From NCBI GenBank assembly GCA_016987375.1, contig PJRA01000051.1, positions 631,825 to 673,271 of the forward strand: a DNA stretch of 41,447 nt, given 5' to 3'. The translations under genes and the position numbers were made by a program. This stretch comes from Brachionus koreanus (Eukaryota > Rotifera > Eurotatoria > Ploima > Brachionidae). Shown here piece by piece: positions 1 to 10,615 of this stretch. Position 1 is the stretch's first letter; each line of letters begins with the position of its first letter. Under the pieces are notes generated by a model that saw nothing but the letters and a program-made list of their open reading frames with translations, did no database searches and was not told where the DNA came from.

Positions 1-526
1 TAGAAGCAACATGACAGAATTTTCGTCTGAGAAATAATTGACTGCTGTAATCAAACAATTCCATCCATTGATATTCAAATCATTTTGAATGGCCTTTTTG
101 TTCAAAAGAGAATCGATCACATGAAAACGCTGCTTCATGCATGCCAGTTGTAAAGCCGAATTTCTAAAAGAAAATTAAATAAGACTTTGGCTAAATTTTA
201 ATGTATTGAGCAGACCCTTTGATGTCTTTTAGGTTAACATTCGCGCCTTTTTCTACCAAAAAGCGGACCATGTCCACTGAGCCACGAAGACTGGCCATCA
301 TCAACGGAGTCATTTGAAATTTGGGCTCCCGACAGTTCACATTCAATTCTTCTTTGCCTCTACTACCATTAATTATTTTAGATACACGTCTATTTCGCTC
401 CAACAGGCTCTATAATTTAAAGTTAATTAACAGTCAATGAGCATCAAACGAATATGTGACTACTTTTAGGCCTCTGAGATCATTTTTTTTGACCGATTTG
501 AAAAGTTTTTTCTCCAGCGAATTCAT
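1..526 (-). CDS. Ankyrin-repeat protein, 5' part (continues past window start)
   Basis: Three exons can be joined on the minus strand: 526-464, 409-216 and 163 to beyond base 1. The protein opens MNSLEKKLFKSVKKNDLRGL and continues after a 54-base intron with SLLERNRRVSK. The second exon holds a clear ankyrin repeat (TPLMMASLRGSVDMVRFLVE, then KGANVNLKD). The third continues in frame with another (NSALQLACMKQRF, then GWNCLITAVN). Ankyrin repeats are protein-protein interaction helical hairpins, so no specific function follows. The ATG at 526 opens the frame and is followed directly by the amphipathic first helix usual at the head of an ankyrin stack. The second donor (GTCTGC) is weak, but it is the only one that keeps the repeat in frame. 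The 3' end lies outside the window, so the repeat number and any other domain are unknown. Confidence 0.8.
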
Positions 527-1734
527 TGCTTCAAAACATTTAGTCTAAATTTTTTTTTTTTCAAAATTTTGTTAAAGTATTTGAATAAAACTAGTCAATA
601 TTAGCTTTTATTTTCAAGAGTTAGAATAACAAAAAAATAATTTTTTTTTTTCTTAAATTTTGGAGGCTTTTAGCTCAAGAATTAGAAAGCATAATTTAAG
701 TTTGTTATTGTGATGAATTTTTGAGCCGATTCGGCAATATTTTATTTAGCAAAGGTAGAAAAAAAACTTTTAAATGGAAATTCTTATTTTTTGTATATTG
801 GTGTTCCAAGTGCTCTCGGTCATTTGAACTCGAACCAAACTCTGAAAATATTTTTCTTGATTTTGTCTAAGTATTCAATTATTGTCTAATAGTACTTCTT
901 ATGTTTTGGATCTAGTGGCCCAGTTTTGTTTAAGAAACAAATGCGTGGTGATCTTTTATTTTCAGTTGCATCAAAAAACATAAAGTCAAATAAAAAAATT
1001 CAACAACTTTTTTTTTTTTACTGAATAGAATTAAAGTAAATATTCACCTGAAATAAAAGAATTTTTGTGAAAGTTGATAGAAAAGATGAAGCCTTTCAAA
1101 CAACTACTTGTCTGGAATGGGACATAATTGTGTCAACGCAATGCTTAATGATTCTACTTAGATACTTGCTGGTAATTATTAAATCAATAAAAAAATCGCT
1201 GAAAAAAAAAATTTTTTATTTTTTTTTTTTTAATACGAAAATTTTCACTGAAATTTGAATACTAAATATTTAAATTTGTTAGCTAATTTAACAGGTTTAA
1301 TTGTCAAGAAGTCTAATAGCTGTTTTAAAGTCAGGTAACATAATCTTTTTTAAATATGTGCATAGTCTTCTAGCTTATACACAATTAAATGTAATTTGTA
1401 TATACTGGAAAAAGAAACAGAATGAGAAATAAAGCAAGACAAAAAAATTGACCACACTGATGGTTAAAATGAATTCAATATAAATTAATTCTTAAAAAAA
1501 CGGTAAAGTATGCAGTATTAAAAAAATTTAAACACTTAAATCCTTTTTAATTGACACCTGACTATTTTCAATTCAGTATATTTTAGCGCTAATTGTTACA
1601 AAATTAATAAAAATTAAAACAGTATATTTTTACGAACCAACATTTTTTCTTCAGTACAAAAATCTAACATAAAATGACATTTAAAATCTAACATTTAAAT
1701 TCGTCGTTAAAAAACGAAAATTGACTTTAATTGT

Positions 1735-1827
1735 CAAATTTAATTACTTTTATATATTTTATTTAATCTTTTTAATTATTTTTTTTTATAAATTTTGACC
1801 TATGAGGTCTATACAAGTTTTTTTGTC

Positions 1828-1829
<2 letters not shown>
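1735..1829. repeat. Dispersed repeat, copy 1
   Basis: About 95 bases matching, in reverse complement, 6757-6852. The best-kept block is GACCTATGAGGTCTATACAA followed by a T run. The flanks on both sides are also similar (TAATTACTTTTATAT and relatives). The two copies are about 5 kb apart in opposite orientation, which suggests the end of a mobile element family. Confidence 0.75.

Positions 1830-1862
<33 letters not shown>
1829..1862. repeat. AAT microsatellite
   Basis: About eleven uninterrupted AAT units. It directly abuts the end of the dispersed repeat copy at 1735-1829, so the repeat's A/T-rich end may have seeded it. Confidence 0.95.
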
Positions 1863-2523
1863 TGAATGGTTTGTGTGTAAAGGTCAAGGCGGAAGACTAA
1901 AATCTTGAAGAATTTATCTGCATTACAAGATGCATGCATGTTCAAACCCTTTTCATTAAATGAGTGAAAGGTCAATGTTGACAAAGCTGGTTGCACTTAA
2001 ACCCACTACAAACATACTATCCTTCTAAATGTGTGAATTTATTTGATTAAGCCTAAACAAAAATAAGCAAACACATCTGGTGATTAATTTTTTTGATGAT
2101 TTCCGATGTGAAATCGATTTTAAAGTTCAAGCTAACTAGCTAAAACGAACTAATTCAGCTATTGTTTATTCAACTGAATTATTTTTAAATTTACTTAAAA
2201 AAAAACAAACTATTATTTTAAAATGTTTTTATCAAAATAATTTTATAAACTGAAAAAAAAAAAAAAATTATTTTCTTTTTTAATTGAACAAATTTATTTT
2301 TAAATTTTCGTCAATTATTACGAAATTTTAATTGAGATTTTTTTCTTCCAAAAATAAATAAAAACTATTTTTTAATTCAGCTTTAATTTTATTAATAAAA
2401 TAAAATATTGGTATCAATAAAAATTCTCTCTTTCCTTGGACGGAGTACATTACGTTCACATTGAGCAATACGGTCTTTGATCGTTAAAGGCTTAAGAAAA
2501 AGAAAAAAGTGAAAACACACATT

Positions 2524-4003
2524 CTAGGCAAATGAATCAGGCTCGATGCATGCAGATGCCGAGTCGAGCTTAATCTTGTCCTGAATTTTAGACTCTTTGC
2601 TTTGAATTAGCTTAGCATATTCCTTGAATGCCAAAGTGATTGACAAAGCCATGCGTCTGGCGGTCTCGTTCTTCGAACACAAGAACGAGTAGCATTCGCT
2701 AATAACTTTGTTCTCTTTTTCGCGCACAATTATGCATGAAAACACCTTGCCAAATATGTTGTCTTGGACTGCATAGGAAATATTGTTGATTGGCAAAAGT
2801 CCACTTTTGAGTGGCTTAGAGTTTGACTGATTTTTCTTAGCAGTGCTTTGCACCACATTTATTCCTTTGTCCGAAACAAGCGCTTCCACATCGGGCAGCT
2901 CATCTAGCGAGCGTTTGCGCTTGGCATTGCGTATTAACCGATCAACGGGCTCGCGTATATTCTTCAAACCCCATAGACCCTTGCATTTTGTTTTTCCTAT
3001 GTACTTGCATTCAAACATTTGTGGTAGACTTGTTACCACTAAAGATTTGAGCTTTTTCCTAGCTGTTTTAGCTCGTATTGATGTGCTCATTTGTGTTCCA
3101 GTACTACGCACCATTTTTATAAATTTAGGATCATTATCGAACGAAGAAGTGGCGTCTTTGCAATCCATTACATCACCGGATATTTTTTTCTCAGCTAATT
3201 TGTTTATTTTGCGTTCTATTTCACTTTGTTTGCGAGTTGGCTCGCTCGATTGCTTAAATTCGCTCTTTTTGGGACCAATGCTAGAGCTCTCATCTGAATT
3301 GTCAAATTCGGACACATTAAATTTTTTCATTAGAGCATCTAACAGTGCGTTTTTGGACCCATTTTTAAGCGCAAGTTCACCACTACTGCTTCCACTTTCT
3401 TCACTTGTTTGATAACTTTCGGCATTGTTCATATCGGACTTTGTTAATTTGGCCTCCTGACTTCCACTTTTAGGCTCACTAGAATTGGTCTTGACCGATT
3501 CACTTCCCAAGCTGTTTCGGCTGCTTGCTCTCGAGCTCACTCTAGACCGATTGCTGGCGGTCTCAGGCAGCTCGTTTATTGTGTAGCAGTTGTTTTCCTT
3601 GAAAAACTCGTTTATTTTGTGTATTTGGGCCACCTCCTTGTCGCCGGGGTCCATGTCCAACTCGTCATCATCAACAATGAAAGAGCGATCATCTATGAAC
3701 TAAAAAAATAAGGTCTAAGCGGGAACCGAATAGGCTACTTACTGTGATGTGATTGAAGGTTTCAGCTTCATCAGCGGCCTCATCCGGGTCGAACAAGCCC
3801 GGATCTGCACTTGTCTTTGGCTGGTCGTTCTCTATTATCAAACTGAGCAAGTAGTTTGGAGTGTTGGGCTTGGGGTCTGGCTCCGGCTCGGTATTTTTTA
3901 CCGATACTATGCTGATGTTTGGCTTTTTGGACTCGGTGGTCACCGTATGACTGTTTTTGGAGCTGCCGAAATTGCTCTTAAGCTTCTGGAACAAATTGGG
4001 CAT
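2524..4003 (-). CDS. PTB/PID-domain adaptor-like protein (family not identified)
   Basis: Two exons, 4003-3743 and 3699-2524, with a GTAAGT donor and a T-rich acceptor, join in phase 0 to give 478 aa. The ATG at 4003 is chosen because the only earlier in-frame option is a TTG. Residues 1-315 are hydrophilic, acidic and Ser-rich (for example SRASSRNSLGSES and EESGSSSGE) and look disordered. Residues about 316-452 have the layout of a phosphotyrosine-binding (PTB/PID) domain: opening strand MFECKYIGKTKC, helix REPVDRLIRNAK, strand VEALVSDKGINVV, then INNISYAVQD, KVFSCIIVRE and the closing helix ETARRMALSITLAFKEYAKL. PTB domains dock NPxY-type tails of membrane proteins, so a cytoplasmic adaptor role is likely. 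It recalls PID1, FAM43 or LDLRAP1-type adaptors, but I cannot assign one. The GLWGLKNIREPVD segment near the first strand is unusual and may be diagnostic. No transmembrane segment is seen. Confidence 0.8.
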
Positions 4004-5930
4004 ATTAAACAAATTTACAATAATCTACTATTTAGGAAAAAAATTAAATTTTATTTAGTTTTATTAGTTTTAAATTTAAAATTTTAAAAACATTAATGAG
4101 AAATAATTAAATTCGAAGTGTTTTTTTTTTTTTTATTAAAGTTTGCTTTAGCTTAGCTTAAAAAAAACAGGTAATTTTTGTTGTCACTTGTTTTTATCTT
4201 ATTTGATGCAGAATGTTCAAACTTTCACCCAATTTGATTTTTTTTCTTGGTTTTTTTTTTTTTAATTCGCCCAAACTTTGTTGCTCGAAAATAAAAAAAA
4301 AACTCTGAAAACATAAATCTACCTGAAGATTTAAATTTACAATAAAAAGGCTTTAAAAACATAATTTTTTTTGGAATCATAAATTATTTTCAAATCCACT
4401 TGACTGAAAATGAGAATGTTTTAAACAATGTTTTACACAATGCTTCAAAGAAAGTCGCTTAATACTCCAATTAAGAAGTTGGCGAAAGCTATAAGTGTAG
4501 CTACAGAAATCTATATGGCTTCGATACCTATACACTACAAATGTAAACACATAGATAACAAAAAAATTTTTTTTTTAAATTTTTTTTGTTTTATTTATTT
4601 CAACGAGTTTGATGAAAAAATATTTGAATTTTTGGCGCAATCAGCCTTGCACCCAAAAATATTAGAACTTGACCCATTTTTCAAGATTATTTAGATTAAA
4701 AATGAGGTCCTTAATTTTTGCTAATAAACGTCAAAATTTTTGTCAAATTACTTGAATTAATAATAAAAAGAAATTTCTATTCAAATTATGCAATATGATC
4801 AAATATCCAAAACTATTCTTTAAAATCTAATCTTGAAAAATTAATGAACAAAAAAAAAATTTTTTATTAAATATAAAAATTTTTATATCATCACCACGTT
4901 TTTCATACATTTATTTTAAATAAAGATAAAACATTTACATGAAAATATTCAGTGTTTTTTTGTTATTTTAAATTGAATCAGAGACAAAGTGTTTCATAGG
5001 TATACAATATCACGTTTACAATATAAACGCAAAGCACTAAAAAAATCACGCTTTATGCGTTTTTAGTTCAATGCTGGGAGCTGAGACTGGTCAATGCTTT
5101 ACTGAGAATAAACCTAGAAGAATAAATTTTTTTTTCTATTTTTAAGGAATTTTCAATAAATTTTTGTAAATTAAATTTTTTTTGCTCCACTATGTAGAAC
5201 GATTTTTCAAGTTTAAATTAATTTTTATTTAGATGAAAATTGTGATTTTTTTTTTACCGAATTGCAAAGCTTTCGTATAAATGTCACTCATCAAAGAATT
5301 CGAGCTGAAGTTTTAACTTTAGGCTTCGTTTAAGGCAAATACTTGAATGAAAAATGTTCATTCAAACAAAAGCTTAATATTTTGTTTTAATTAGTATTTT
5401 TTTTTCTAGTCTTTAAGCTTGTTTTTTTTCTCAATTTATTTTATTTTTTTTTATTTCGTAGTTTTCTTGTTTTATTTGTATTCAATATTAAAAATAGTTA
5501 AGTAAATCTGTAACTAAATTTATAAAAAAAATCATTGCTAATCCCCAACAAATATTTGTCTATCTATTGTAAATAAACTAAATTTTGAAAAATTATAAAA
5601 AAATTTTTAGCAAAATAATACTTTTTTGAGAAAAATTTGCTCACTTTTAAAGAGATGGTAAATATTAAATTTACTTCCAAAAAGATAGATTTTTTTTTTT
5701 AGATCTAAATTCTGTAATAAATTCTGTAATAAAACGAATTAAACTTTTCTTTTAAGAAGTTAACTTCATTTAAATTTGGTTTAAATGAATGAAAAAAAAA
5801 GCTTTAAGCTAATTAATTCTAGTTATAATTGCCTCTTGAAAATATACACAAAGAGTTTATAGAAAAATGAAATTGTAAATGTTTTTGAAAAATTTTGATA
5901 TTACATAATTTAACACACAGAAAATTCTTT
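4004..5930. other. AT-rich spacer, no supported gene
   Basis: No recognisable gene. A 4428-4694 frame of 88 codons begins with a plausible segment (RKSLNTPIKKLAKAISVATE) and ends with another (FDEKIFEFLAQSALHPKILE). They are separated by a low-complexity F/K/N stretch that looks like translated intron. I could not find a donor/acceptor pair with good signals that keeps frame: removing the obvious GTAAAC...CAACGAG intron leads straight to a stop. It could be a small gene or a decayed one. Confidence 0.4.
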
Positions 5931-5941
5931 ATACAGTTAGT

Positions 5942-6223
5942 GATTGGCCAAGAGTTATTTTCAGTGACGAGTCCAATTTTGAGGTCTTTAATCGTAAATC
6001 AAGAGTAATAGTAAAAAGGTTTAAGAATGAAAAGTTTCACCCGAAGTTCTGTATACCAAGGTTACAAAACGGTGGAGGGTCAGCCGGTATCTGGGGATGC
6101 ATTTCCTACAAAGGCACTGGTATATACAACATTTATACAGGACGAATTAATCAATTTGTCTACATTAACACCTTGGAAAACAATCTTTTACCATCTGTTG
6201 AACTCCTATTTGATATAGATTAA
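5942..6223 (+). pseudogene. Tc1/mariner-superfamily transposase fragment
   Basis: A 93-residue open frame opens DWPRVIFSDESNFEVFNRKS and continues through QNGGGSAGIWGCISYKGTG, IYTGRINQFVYIN and NLLPSVELLFDID to a TAA. This is the middle of a Tc1-type DDE transposase. The Asp of FSDES is the first catalytic acidic residue. The block carrying the second Asp and the Glu, and the N-terminal DNA-binding domain, are absent. It has no start codon and sits immediately left of the inverted-repeat element at 6362. It is a dead fragment. Confidence 0.9.
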
Positions 6224-6361
6224 TGATTAATGACAAAAAATGAAAACGAACATGATTAAATTAAAATTATCCCTATTTAAGCTTATATTTAAAATTAACT
6301 TAAACTTTCATTTTTCATTTTCATTTTCAAGGTTAATCAACAGGCTAGTGCCCTTATCGTA

Positions 6362-7042
6362 ATCGACTGATCAACACTTCATTTATTCAATTTAATAAAA
6401 TTTTTAATAATTAAAATTATAATTTTTATAAAAATAAAATTATCTGTTATTTTGAAAACAAATAAACATTGATAAATTCATATGAAATTTTTTAAATTTT
6501 TTTACAAAGTCAATAAAGAATCTTGAAAGTTCTTAAGAAATCTTTTACTCAAGGTATTCTTTTTAAAAGATCTTATCAAGAATACTTATCAATAATAATA
6601 TATATAAAATCTCTAACAGAATCCTAATTAGGAATTGGTTTCTGGGATGATTCTAGTTTTAAAAAGTTAACGTTGCGTTTTTGTTTAAGTTTTAAATTTA
6701 ACTTTTTTTTTAATTTTTAAAAATAAAATTTTCTAATAATCCAGTATTTATTTATTGACAAAAAAACTTGTATAGACCTCATAGGTCAAAATCTATAAAA
6801 AAAATAATTTCAAAATTAAATAAGATTAATATAAAAGTAATTAAATTTGACAAAGTAAATCAATTTATACTAATATCAATTTGATCTTTAATGACTTTGT
6901 AAAAAAATTTAAAAAATTTGATATGAATTTATCAATGTTTTTTTGTTTTCAAAATAACAGATAATTTTATTTTTATAAAATTATAATTTTAATTATTTAA
7001 AAATTTTATTAAATTAAATAAATGAAGTGTTAATCAGTCGAA
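6362..7042. mobile_element. Non-autonomous DNA element with about 150-bp terminal inverted repeats
   Basis: The left arm (about 6362-6518) and right arm (about 6889-7042) are reverse complements over roughly 150 bases with few mismatches. The ends read CGACTGATCAACACTTC and, on the other strand, CGACTGATTAACACTTC. Shared internal landmarks include TTATCTGTTATTTTGAAAAC and CATTGATAAATTCATAT. The 370-base interior has no coding potential but contains copy 2 of the dispersed repeat (6757-6852). No convincing target-site duplication is visible. It behaves like a MITE or deleted DNA transposon whose family I cannot name. Confidence 0.85.
6757..6852. repeat. Dispersed repeat, copy 2 (inverted relative to 1735-1829)
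   Basis: Reverse complement of the 1735-1829 copy. The best block reads TTGTATAGACCTCATAGGTC on the plus strand. It lies inside the interior of the 6362-7042 element, so either the element carries it or it inserted there. Confidence 0.75.
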
Positions 7043-7191
7043 AAAGTTCCAAAAGGTAAGCTAAAGACTTTTTATTTTATTTTTTTTTAAATTAAAATAA
7101 AAAAAAAGCTAATCTATTCAAACTATCAAAATTTTTCTTTTTAGCTTAAAATGAAAAAATTGAGACCCAGAAACAAATCAAGCATTACAAT

Positions 7192-8202
7192 AATATTTGA
7201 TTTCGCTCAAGCGAAAACAAAATTTAAAATTAAAAATCAGCAGCAGATTATTTTATGCATAATGAAGAATTACGAGATGCGAGAACAAGAATTTGATTTC
7301 AATTTGAAAACTCTTAAATAATCAAACTCTGCAAAGAAAAAAAGCTCTGCAAAATGAAACAATAAATGAAACGATCAAAGCAGTAGTGGAAAGAAATCAT
7401 TTCAATCAATTTTAAAAAGTTTGAAAGAAACTCGAAATAATAAAAGCTTTTAAACTATTTTAAACTTTTAATTAATAAAATTTTTCGAAGATATTAATCA
7501 GTAATATAGACACATTTCTGAAAAATTTTCACCATTCACTACAACAACTGATAGCTATTTAAAAAAAAGTTGCACAACCCCCGACTATAAACGCTTCCTA
7601 GTTCAAAATGCATGGTAAAAATATTCTAAATCAGAATTTTTTTAGTGGAAAAGCACACTTTTAAATGTTTGTTGTTTTTGAATTCATATTAAAAAACTTT
7701 TAGTTGCAAATAAATCTCAAAAACAAGGGGTGTGCTCTTTATTGGCACTGAGCAGCTTGAAAACAAGACAAAATTTGTTAATAAGCAAAAACGTGGTCGA
7801 CCTAAAAAAGCCGAAAATGCTTTAGTAAAGTTATAATTTTTATATATTTAATAATAACTTGGTAATACTTAAAATTTTAATTTAAAAATTTTTTATTTAA
7901 TACTTTTATTGATGCTTTAGTCAAACTAAACGGTAAACAATTTAGACAATGCGCCAATAAAAAAAACTTTTTTTTTAATTTTGGTGGGCTGAATGATTTA
8001 AGTTTCTTTATTTTTTATCCTGATGCGCTTTTAAATTTTTTTAATGCACTTGCTAGAGCTGAAATTGGGGTAATGAGGATGACCCATTAGATAATTCCAT
8101 AAAATAAAAACCTAAACATATTTTTTAAATCTATGCATAAAATAATCTACTGCTGATTTTTAATTTTAAATTTTGTTTTCGCTTGAGCGAAATCAAATAT
8201 TA
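7192..8202. mobile_element. MULE-like element with inverted repeats and transposase C-terminal remnant
   Basis: The ends are inverted repeats of about 75 bases: AATATTTGATTTCGCTCAAG at the left, matched in reverse complement at the right end, including the palindromic core TCGCTCAAGCGA. Flanks CATTACAAT (7183-7191) and CATTGCAAT (8203-8211) differ by one base and look like a 9-bp target-site duplication, the size typical of Mutator-like elements. Inside, plus-strand bases 7735-7836 read TEQLENKTKFVNKQ then KRGRPKKAENALVKL and stop. This has the AT-hook-like C-terminus that follows the SWIM zinc finger in many animal MULE transposases. The rest of the transposase is gone, so the copy is non-autonomous. 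Confidence 0.75.
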
Positions 8203-8710
8203 CATTGCAATAATTGACATTAATTCAATAAATAAATAAATTAAGATTTTTATTAATACACAAATCAGTCCCTAGAAATTGAACGAATAATCAAAAGAAC
8301 TTGAGTCAAATTTTTATGCGCTTCCATGCGCAATTTAGAGTTATTACTTTGAAATTTTGTTGAACAGCCATGTTAAATCTAAAATGGAAAAATTCATTTT
8401 TATTTTTAAAAATTTTAAAAATGACCAAAAACCAAACAGACCAAAAAAAATTAAAAAAAAAAAATTTTTAAAATCAAAGAATAAACTCATTCGAAGAATA
8501 AACTTTATAAATTTTTAACAATAAGTTATACATATAAGTTCTTTTCCAAAAATAAAAATCTTTCATCAATTACAAATATGTTAAAATAAAAAAATTTTAT
8601 TTTTTTCAATTTCAAGATTTACCTTTTAAGAAAGACATGATAATTAAGAATTTCGTAATAGTGATTCAAAATATTTTTGATTTTACATTAATTTCATTCA
8701 TTCATTTTCA

Positions 8711-8740
8711 TATAAATATGAGCTTTAAAAACAGTCAGTT
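8711..8740 (+). promoter_or_regulatory. TATA box and initiator of the Ly6 gene
   Basis: TATAAATAT at 8711-8719 is followed about 25 bases later by CAGTCAGTT (8732-8740), which fits an arthropod-style initiator (TCAGT). The start codon lies about 35 bases further on. The spacing suggests a short 5' UTR and a focused, possibly tissue-specific promoter. Confidence 0.5.
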
Positions 8741-8770
8741 AAAGCTAAAAATTTATCTAAATTGCCAAGT

Positions 8771-9338
8771 ATGAATCAAAAAATATTAATTCAAGCCTTT
8801 CTTGTAGTGTTTGCAGGTAAAAATTGAATTCAATGAGATTTTATTTTTTGTTCTAAAAAAAATTTTTAATTCAAGTTTTGCTTATAAAATGCCAAGTTCA
8901 GACTTTAAGCTGTTATGAGTGTTCAAATTGCACTATAAATACTTTCCAAGAAAATTCAAATGTTTCATGTCAATCTGGAGAAAAATGCGGCGTAAATATT
9001 TTTTATTAAAATATTCAATTTTTTATTTTATTTTATTTTTTTTCAAAAAGGGTTTTAATTTTAACTTAAATGGAGCTAATGTAATATGGGCAAATTGTAT
9101 TCAATCGGATTTGTGTAACCAAACAACATCTGATGATACCTTAAAAAATTTTTTACTCAGTAATTTTAACAGTTCGGCAAACAATTCTATTTCTACTATA
9201 AATAGAAAAAAATGTTGTGATACAGACCTATGTGTTCAGTTTTCTGATCTTTCTATCTCTAATGATAATAATTCTGTTATGCAAGCTAGCATTCATCAAT
9301 TATTATTACTCTTTATAGCTATTTTTGTATTATTCTAA
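8771..9338 (+). CDS. Ly6/uPAR three-finger protein, likely GPI-anchored
   Basis: Three exons, 8771-8816, 8876-8991 and 9051-9338, with phases 1 and 0, give 149 aa. The N-terminus (MNQKILIQAFLVVFAVLLIK) is a signal peptide. The mature part starts LSCYECSNC, the classic LxCYxC opening of the Ly6/uPAR fold. It continues with further cysteines (VSCQSGEKCG, WANCIQSDLC) and closes with the signature CCDTDLC. The C-terminus is a hydrophobic stretch (IHQLLLLFIAIFVLF) with no tail after it, as expected for a GPI-anchor signal. These proteins sit on the outer cell surface and often modulate receptors or septate junctions; the target cannot be told here. Several NxS/T sites (NQT, NSS, NNS) are seen. The insert between SDLC and CCDTDLC is long and Ser/Asn-rich. 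A TATA promoter lies upstream and an AATAAA follows near 9390. Confidence 0.88.
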
Positions 9339-9660
9339 ATGAATTTTTTTTCCGAATAATTCATTTTAATTCTGTTTTTTAAATTTTTAATAAAATTTCA
9401 ATTTTAAAGTTCAATTATTTAATTTTTTCGATACAGACAATGGTTTAAAAAAAATAAGAAAAAAGAATTCATGAATTATATTTATCTCTAGATTATTTAG
9501 CAAGCACTCTTACTTTATTTTAAATTTTAATTTTCACACTGTATTTAATGTTATTTTTAGGTATTTGGAATAAAGCTTCATCTTTTTTTTTGTATGGCAA
9601 GTTATTTACAAAATTGAATTAGAATATTTTGCAACATTTATTTGTGAAATAATTGTTTCT
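9339..9660. other. AT-rich spacer
   Basis: Contains the likely polyadenylation signal of the Ly6 gene (TTTTAATAAAATTTC, about 9387-9401) and otherwise no recognisable feature. Confidence 0.5.
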
Positions 9661-10078
9661 AAAGTTTACAATTAGATCTCCTCGTTCACGTCTTGTTTTT
9701 TATTTTGTCAATCCTAACTTCTTTAGTCTTTTATCATAACATAGATTCTTTAAATTAAATACTAATTTCGTAGCTAGTCTTTGGACTTGTTCCACAATCT
9801 TTGAGTCTCTTATGCATAGTCTAGATTCAGCCAAACAAATGATGCATAAAGCTGTTTAAGCGCAACGACGGACTACTTTGCTTGAGCTGATCTAAAACTC
9901 CGTTTGCTTTATTTGCTTGCGCTTGGTCAGTCAATTTCAAGTCATCTGTTAAATAAATTTTCAACGCCAGTGTGAGTCATTGGTTTAGTTGTTAATAAAT
10001 TTTTCGGCTGCATTGTTATTGAAGAACATAAATTTGCATTTGCCGTCCAACCATTAGTCTGATTGGAGTTGTTCAACT
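9661..10078 (-). pseudogene. Non-LTR retrotransposon reverse transcriptase remnant (C-terminal part)
   Basis: Read on the minus strand in shifting frames. From high to low coordinate: KCKFMFFNNN, then LTDDLKLTDQAQANKANGVL, then RDSKIVEQVQRLATKLVFNL, KNLCYDKRLKKLGLT, a stop, and TRRERGDLI. These are the conserved C-terminal blocks of animal non-LTR (LINE-type) reverse transcriptases, in the right order. At least one internal stop and frameshifts show it is dead. Confidence 0.82.
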
Positions 10079-10615
10079 TAAAAAATCTTTTATTGTAATA
10101 TTTTTGTACCATATGAAAATTTATCTAAAGAAAACCCAAATATTTGATTGTAATTAAAATGAAATTACTTTTTCCATTTTTTTTTGTTTTATTAATTTAA
10201 AAATAAATAAGTTCTAAAACTTTCTTTATGTTTAAAACTAAATCTAATAAATTTTTTAAATAACTTTTTTTTTTAATTCATAAAACTTAATACCTATTTT
10301 GAATTTATGTGTTTAAAATGTCCCGAATTACAGAGAGAGAGAGCGTTCTCTAACAGACTTTTACTAAATATCACAATAAGGATTAAGTATCAAGACTCTA
10401 AAAGCTTTTGTCAGTTCTCATTTTGAGTATAAAATTTACCTTACTTGGACCTTACTTGAAGAAAGACATAAACTCCATCGAAGCCGTTCAAATACAAGCA
10501 GCAAGGATTGTGCCTGAAATCAAAAGAATATCTTATGAAAAAAGACTGCAAGAACTAAATCTGACAACACTTGAAATTAGAAGACTTAGAGATGATTTAA
10601 TGCAAATGTTTAAAA

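Larger units (their letters stand above)
527..2523. other. AT-rich spacer between two minus-strand genes
   Basis: No convincing gene. The stretch is dominated by A and T homopolymer runs, which make short spurious reading frames. It holds an AAT microsatellite (1829-1862) and one copy of a dispersed repeat (about 1735-1829) that recurs inverted at 6757-6852. Bases 1070-1170 and 1860-2010 are less AT-biased but give no recognisable protein in any frame. They may be old transposon debris. Confidence 0.6.

Noticed and set aside
1067..1258. 63-codon plus-strand frame
   Set aside because: It starts with a non-ATG codon, ends in translated A/T runs, and has no domain or splice support.
4428..4694. 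88-codon frame that could be a small two-exon gene
   Set aside because: The middle is low-complexity F/N/K. Removing the obvious intron (GTAAAC to CAACGAG) breaks the frame. The only in-frame alternative donor is weak.
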